Of a stretch of DNA of 64,000 nt, positions 60,259 to 64,000 are shown in pieces. This stretch comes from Flavobacterium terrae (lineage in GTDB: Bacteria; Bacteroidota; Bacteroidia; Flavobacteriales; Flavobacteriaceae): the NCBI RefSeq assembly GCF_900142035.1, contig NZ_FQZI01000001.1, forward strand, positions 908,193 through 972,192, given 5' to 3'. The notes beneath the pieces are model-generated. The model was not told where the DNA came from, made no database searches, and was given only the letters and a program-made list of their open reading frames with translations. The stretch's first letter is position 1. Every line of letters starts with the position of its first letter. The translations under genes and the position numbers were made by a program.

Positions 60259-60756
60259 TTGACAAATCCTCAAATCAACATATTACAAAAGTTAGCCAAA
60301 GATAAGCATAACGAAAACAAAAAGTATTTTGATAAGCTGAAAAAGAAAGCTCCTAAAAATATTGATTATGTAATGCAGGAGTTGCATGAGGCCGAATTTA
60401 AAAGAACAGATTGCTTAGAATGTGCTAATTGTTGTAAAACAACTGGTCCATTATTCACTTCTGTAGATATTGAACGAATAGCTAAACACTTTCGTTTAAA
60501 ACCACAGCAGTTCATAGATCAGTATTTAAAAATAGATGAGGATAATGATTATGTATTACAAAGCGTCCCTTGTACGTTTTTGGACAATGAAAATTACTGC
60601 ATGATTTATGATGTTCGTCCAAAAGCTTGTCGGGAATTTCCCCATACTGATAGGAAGAAATTTCAGCAAATTTCAAATCTGACATTAAAAAACGTTGCTA
60701 TCTGCCCAGCCGCTTATAATATTGTAGAAGAAATGAAAAAGAAAATGCCTCTTTAA
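60259..60756 (+). CDS. YkgJ-type cysteine-cluster protein
   Basis: A 165-residue protein of the Fe-S/zinc 'CxxCxxCC' family. It shows CLECANCCKTTGP, a following Cys in VPCTFL, YCMIYDVRPKACREFP and a terminal ICPAAY. These cysteines could bind zinc or an iron-sulfur cluster; the function is unknown. The start is TTG at 60259, since no ATG precedes the conserved helix LAKDKHNENKKYFDK. A hairpin overlapping the stop codon acts as terminator. Confidence 0.85.
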   Translation: MTNPQINILQKLAKDKHNENKKYFDKLKKKAPKNIDYVMQELHEAEFKRTDCLECANCCKTTGPLFTSVDIERIAKHFRLKPQQFIDQYLKIDEDNDYVLQSVPCTFLDNENYCMIYDVRPKACREFPHTDRKKFQQISNLTLKNVAICPAAYNIVEEMKKKMPL

Positions 60757-60774
60757 AGTGGCATTTTCTTTTTT
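60741..60774 (+). terminator. Terminator overlapping the stop of the cysteine-cluster gene
   Basis: GAAAATGCC and GGCATTTTC pair, with CTTTAAAG pairing in the loop (the stop codon is inside), and a six-T run follows. Confidence 0.8.
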
Positions 60775-60803
60775 AGGATAGTAGCCTGAGCGAAATCTAA
60801 GTG

Positions 60804-62075
60804 TTATTTATAGATTAGATATTTTTCTCTCATTGTTTTAAAGTCTTCTAACCCTTTTTCCCATGACTTTCTAATTTCGGTTTCAGAAACTCCACTTTCA
60901 ATTTGTTGCTGTAATTTTTTGGTTCCAGCTAATTTGATAAAGAAATCGTTAAAGAAAGGGTTTTTAGTTTCTGAGTTTTCTTTATAAGCTTTAATTAGCC
61001 ATTTCAATTCAAGACGATTTACTTTTTCAATTTTTGTCAAATCTTCTCCAAAGCATTCTTTTCCGTTCCAAACAGGATCTTTAGCGCCAAAATTTGGTTT
61101 AGGAGTAAAGCTAAAACCAGTATTCTTTAAATAAGGTGATCCGTAAATCTGAAATTGCATTTCTGTGCCTCTACCAACACTTATGTTAGTGCCTTCAAAA
61201 AGACACAAGCTAGCATATAAGTTTATGGCTTGTGAGTTTGGTAAGTTGGGTGATGGTTTTGCTAGTAAGTCATATTGCATATTTCTATTGTAATTCAAAC
61301 AAGTAATAATTTCTAGTTTACATTGTTTCACTTGCTCTGAGCTTGTCGAAGGGTTTAACCATTTTTCTCCATTGATCATTTTAGCGTATTCGCCAATTGT
61401 CATCCCGTGAAGAATTGGTATTTGGTGCATACCTACGAAACTAGTGTGTTCTTTTTCTAAAATTGGTCCATCAACTATGCCGCCATTTGGATTCGGTCGA
61501 TCTAAAACAATTAATGGAATATTGTTTTCCGCGCAAGCTTCCATTACATAATGTAAAGAAGATATATAGGTGTAGAATCTCGCACCTACATCTTGTAAGT
61601 CAAAAATCATAACATCAATTCCTGCTAATTGCTCTGGTTTTGGTTTCTTGTTGTTTCCGTATAAAGAAACTATTGGTAAACCAGTTTTGGTGTCTTTACC
61701 ATCTTTTATTAATTCACCAGCATCTGCCGTTCCTCGAAAACCATGTTCTGGAGCATATATTTTTTGTAGATTGATTTTCTTTTCGATTAAAAAATCTACC
61801 AAATGAGTTTTATTAGAAAGTATTCCGGTTTGATTGGTAACTATACCAACTTTTTTGTCTTTTAGGATTGGTAAGTAAGCTTGAGAATTATCGGCACCAG
61901 TTTTAATAGGTTCTGATATTTTAATTTCTTTAGTTTCTACAGATGTCTGATTAGAGATTTCTTCTGTCTTTTTGCAATTTCCACACGAAATCATTGTTAA
62001 AAACAAGAATAAAAATGTATTTTTGACACCAACGATTGTATTTATACGTCGAATAGAGAATCTGTAAATCATCAT
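60804..62075 (-). CDS. Exo-beta-N-acetylmuramidase NamZ-type lipoprotein (DUF1343)
   Basis: A 423-residue exported protein of the DUF1343/NamZ family, which removes terminal MurNAc from peptidoglycan fragments. After an N-terminal hydrophobic segment and lipobox (TMISC) it shows KKVGIVTNQTGIL, VYAPEHGFRG-like IYAPEHGFRGTADAGE, MIFDLQDVGARFYTY, VLDRPNPNGG and EGTNISVGRGT. A short insertion NPSTSSEQ (around 61335-61356) corresponds to a repeat-like DNA motif. The start ATG is three bases from the divergent permease start, so the two genes' promoters lie inside each other. Confidence 0.88.
   Translation of the reverse strand: MMIYRFSIRRINTIVGVKNTFLFLFLTMISCGNCKKTEEISNQTSVETKEIKISEPIKTGADNSQAYLPILKDKKVGIVTNQTGILSNKTHLVDFLIEKKINLQKIYAPEHGFRGTADAGELIKDGKDTKTGLPIVSLYGNNKKPKPEQLAGIDVMIFDLQDVGARFYTYISSLHYVMEACAENNIPLIVLDRPNPNGGIVDGPILEKEHTSFVGMHQIPILHGMTIGEYAKMINGEKWLNPSTSSEQVKQCKLEIITCLNYNRNMQYDLLAKPSPNLPNSQAINLYASLCLFEGTNISVGRGTEMQFQIYGSPYLKNTGFSFTPKPNFGAKDPVWNGKECFGEDLTKIEKVNRLELKWLIKAYKENSETKNPFFNDFFIKLAGTKKLQQQIESGVSETEIRKSWEKGLEDFKTMREKYLIYK
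61335..61353. repeat. REP-like motif inserted in the NamZ-type gene
   Basis: CTCTGAGCTTGTCGAAGGG on the plus strand. The core AGCTTGTCGAAG resembles AGCTTGTTGAAG in the loop of repeat copy B (59418-59429). It encodes PSTSSE in frame within the NamZ-type protein, at a point where the family does not normally have extra residues. Confidence 0.5.
62018..62025 (+). promoter_or_regulatory. -7 box of the FtsX/LolE-type permease gene
   Basis: TATTTTTG, with ATTG at 61993-61996 (21-base spacer). It lies inside the divergent NamZ-type coding region, as required by the three-base gap between the two starts. Confidence 0.5.
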
Positions 62076-62078
62076 CTT

Positions 62079-63332
62079 TTGAATTTAGAATATTTTATTG
62101 CCCGAAGGTTAACAAGGGCTAAAGACCATAAAAGTAATATATCTTCGCCAATTATAAAAATTGCGATAGCTGCTATTGCTATAGGGTTAATTATGATGAT
62201 TGTTTCCGTAGCAACTGGGATTGGTCTTCAAAATAAAATACGTCAAAAAATCGCGGCATTCAATGGACATATTGTTATTTCAAATTTTGATGACAATCAA
62301 TCTGAGGTAAGTGTTAATCCTGTTTCAACTAACCAAGACTTTTATCCAAAGTTTAAATCGGTTCAAGGTATAAATCATATTCAAGCGGTTGCTAGTAAAG
62401 CTGGAATAATAAGAACAGAAAAGTCTTTTGAAGGAATTGTATTCAAAGGAGTTGGTAAGGACTACAAATGGGATAATCTAACAGAGTATTTAGTAGAAGG
62501 AAGAATTCCTAATCTTAAAGAAGAATTAAACCCCGAAATAATAATATCAGAATACTTAGCAAATCGACTTGAATTAAAACTTGGTGATAAGTGTAATACT
62601 TTCTTTATGAAAGAAGGAGGTAATCAGCTTCCAAACCTTAGGGTCTTTAAAATAGTAGGTATTTATAATTCAGGATTTCAAGAATTTGATGCTACTTTCT
62701 TATTGGGGGATATTCGTCATATACAAAAAATGAACAAATGGAAACCTACAGAAGTAGGTTCTTTTGAGGTTTTTCTGGATGACTTTAATAAAATTGAGCA
62801 AAAAGGGGCAGAGGTTTATAATAACTCTCAAAATAAAGAAGATGCTTCTAAAACTTTAGATACTCAAACCATTTCGCAGAAATACTTCTACATTTTTGAA
62901 TGGCTAAAACTGTTTGACTTTAATATATTAGTAATTCTTTCTATCATGATAGTTGTGGCAACTATAAATATGGTTGTAGCATTACTGGTTTTGATTTTGG
63001 AAAGAACACAAATGATTGGTATACTAAAATCAATAGGTGCAAATAACTGGACAGTTAGAAAAATATTCTTATTTAATGCTTTGTACTTAATTGCTCAAGG
63101 GCTTCTTTGGGGTAATGTTATAGGTGTTGGATTGTTGCTTATTCAGAAGTACTTTGGTATAGTCAAGCTTAATCCAGAAAATTACTATGTAGACACAGCG
63201 CCTGTAGATATTAATCTATGGTATATATTCTTGTTGAACTTAGGTACTGTTATAGTTTGTTTCCTTGTGTTACATATACCTTCTCACATCATTACTAAAA
63301 TTTCTCCAGTAAAAGCTATCAAGTTTAGTTAG
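62079..63332 (+). CDS. FtsX/LolC-LolE-type ABC transporter permease
   Basis: A 417-residue inner membrane protein. The topology is that of LolC/E: one N-terminal helix (about 25-48, ISSPIIKIAIAAIAIGLIMM), a large periplasmic MacB-like domain, then three C-terminal helices with the FtsX motif LILERTQMIGILKSIGANNW. It probably works with a LolD-type ATPase in lipoprotein release; no such gene is adjacent. The start is TTG at 62079. Its promoter must lie within the divergent NamZ-type gene. Confidence 0.88.
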   Translation: MNLEYFIARRLTRAKDHKSNISSPIIKIAIAAIAIGLIMMIVSVATGIGLQNKIRQKIAAFNGHIVISNFDDNQSEVSVNPVSTNQDFYPKFKSVQGINHIQAVASKAGIIRTEKSFEGIVFKGVGKDYKWDNLTEYLVEGRIPNLKEELNPEIIISEYLANRLELKLGDKCNTFFMKEGGNQLPNLRVFKIVGIYNSGFQEFDATFLLGDIRHIQKMNKWKPTEVGSFEVFLDDFNKIEQKGAEVYNNSQNKEDASKTLDTQTISQKYFYIFEWLKLFDFNILVILSIMIVVATINMVVALLVLILERTQMIGILKSIGANNWTVRKIFLFNALYLIAQGLLWGNVIGVGLLLIQKYFGIVKLNPENYYVDTAPVDINLWYIFLLNLGTVIVCFLVLHIPSHIITKISPVKAIKFS

Positions 63333-63360
63333 TTTTAAATCTCATTTAATTTTTATTTCA

Positions 63361-63460
63361 TTGCGTGCCCCTTCGGGTCGGGCTTTCCGCTGTATCTTTA
63401 ATACGGTCATTTCGGCTACGCTCAATGACCGTATTAAAGGATGTCGCTTCTATCCCTCAC
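63361..63460 (-). repeat. Structured repeat, copy C
   Basis: On the minus strand: GGGATAGAAGCGACATCC, a perfect 16-bp stem CTTTAATACGGTCATT / AATGACCGTATTAAAG (63396-63411 and 63424-63439), then GATACAGCGGAAAGCCCG and a CCCGAAGGGG hairpin. The flanks match copies A and B; the hairpin sequence is unrelated to theirs. Confidence 0.8.
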
Positions 63461-63470
63461 GCGATACATC

Positions 63471-63511
63471 TATATAGTATAGAAAAAGCTGTACCTATAT
63501 ATAGTATAGAA
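63471..63511 (+). repeat. Direct repeat TATATAGTATAGAA
   Basis: Two perfect 14-base copies at 63471-63484 and 63498-63511, just after repeat copy C and before the rRNA promoter modules. Confidence 0.6.
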
Positions 63512-63624
63512 TAGCTAAACCACAGAAGTTGCAGAAAAATCCGACTGCTTAAAAAAACTTTCAAAGCTAACTTATTGACGGTCAGAAGAACTGTAAAAAA
63601 CTTCAAAAAAAGTTTTGCAAAAGG

Positions 63625-63655
63625 CTTGTGTAATTGAAAAAAGGTGGTACTTTTG
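63625..63655 (+). promoter_or_regulatory. rRNA-type promoter P1
   Basis: CTTG (63625-63628), 19 bases, TACTTTTG (63648-63655), followed by CACCCGCA. An A-rich tract CTTCAAAAAAAGTTTTGCAA lies upstream. Confidence 0.7.
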
Positions 63656-63778
63656 CACCCGCATTGAACAACGAGTGACATGCAAAACAAGCGAAGTTCT
63701 TTATCATAGTGTTAAAAAATCTTTAAGTGATTGAGTTTAAAGCGAGAGTGAAAAACTTAAAAAAAAATTGCAAAAAGA

Positions 63779-63811
63779 TTTGGAGATAAGAAAATAAAGA
63801 TGTTATCTTTG
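63779..63811 (+). promoter_or_regulatory. rRNA-type promoter P2
   Basis: TTTG (63779-63782), 21 bases, TATCTTTG (63804-63811), followed by CACCCCGCA. The upstream A-rich tract resembles that of P1. Downstream comes GTTCTTAAGGATATTGA, a boxA-like leader motif. Confidence 0.75.
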
Positions 63812-63892
63812 CACCCCGCAACGGAGAGGTTCTTAAGGATATTGATAATTAAAACGGACTGAAAATTTTCTCAAAAAAAAGTTTCAAAAAGT

Positions 63893-63924
63893 TTTGGTAA
63901 ATAGAAAAAGAGTTCTTACCTTTG
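63893..63924 (+). promoter_or_regulatory. rRNA-type promoter P3
   Basis: TTTG (63893-63896), 20 bases, TACCTTTG (63917-63924), followed by CACCCGCA. The leader continues with GTTCATAGACATATTGGA and TTGACAGCCGC at the window end, sequences I associate with flavobacterial 16S rRNA leaders. Confidence 0.8.
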
Positions 63925-64000
63925 CACCCGCAAAAACAACGAAAGAAGTTAAGCGAGAAATAAGAAGAAACGTTCATAGACATATTGGATTGACAGCCGC
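63925..64000 (+). other. Probable 16S rRNA operon leader (partial)
   Basis: Untranslated sequence after the third promoter with no ORF. It contains CGTTCATAGACATATTGG, similar to the boxA-like GTTCTTAAGGATATTG after P2, and ends in TTGACAGCCGC. I expect mature 16S rRNA to start shortly past base 64000; no part of it is visible here. Confidence 0.65.

Noticed and set aside
63925..64000. Start of the 16S rRNA gene
   Set aside because: The typical first bases of mature 16S rRNA are not present before 64000; only leader-like sequence is visible.

Overview
The window is a chromosomal segment of a Bacteroidota bacterium, almost certainly a gliding Flavobacterium or close relative. The evidence is AT-rich DNA, promoters of the TTTG-N18..21-TAnnTTTG type with no purine-rich ribosome binding sites, gldA, two secreted proteins ending in type IX secretion (T9SS) sorting domains, a GLPGLI/outer-membrane-barrel pair and a split methionine synthase. 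I see no phage, insertion sequence, CRISPR array or tRNA gene; most of the window is core metabolism and envelope functions.

Region 1 (1-16 kb) is a methionine/SAM regulon. metK (minus strand) has a SAM-II-type riboswitch in its leader. Divergent from it is an operon (small ORF, OsmC, metX, aspartokinase-homoserine dehydrogenase, OsmC, metZ) preceded by two tandem Met/Cys-rich leader peptides, each followed by a terminator and a matching antiterminator strand. The following metH(N)-metH(C)-metF operon has its own promoter and a textbook SAM-I (S-box) riboswitch. Three different sensing principles therefore act within about 11 kb. Region 2 (16-24 kb) holds gldA, a light/stress cluster (TetR, ABC1 kinase, DUF2256, iron-sulfur photolyase, TIGR03643, folE), and pheA plus DAHP synthase-chorismate mutase behind a Phe/Tyr-rich leader-peptide attenuator.

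Region 3 (24-32 kb) holds rsgA, dtd, two DUF3857/transglutaminase-like secreted proteins (one with its catalytic residues lost), a MazG-like hydrolase, an SMR exporter and aroA. Region 4 (32-37 kb) is a propeller-type sensor kinase with a LytTR regulator, divergent from a secreted LamG T9SS protein; the shared intergenic region carries LytTR-type direct repeats with a 21-bp period. Region 5 (37-50 kb) includes queA, kynU, a secreted T9SS metallopeptidase, a ureohydrolase, a glycine-zipper lipoprotein, penicillin acylase, kmo, a cupin and a HerA-like ATPase.

Region 6 (50-58 kb) is an energy-transduction operon (ExbB, two ExbD, TonB, small membrane protein, PstS-like lipoprotein, TPR protein), then queE and three small exported proteins made almost only of a TonB C-terminal domain. 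Region 7 (58-64 kb) has a class V aminotransferase, a methyltransferase, a cysteine-cluster protein, NamZ and an FtsX/LolE-type permease. It ends in what looks like an rRNA operon control region: three tandem promoter modules whose 16S gene would begin just past the window. Three copies of a structured repeat, with conserved flanks around unrelated hairpins, occur at 11.2, 59.4 and 63.4 kb.
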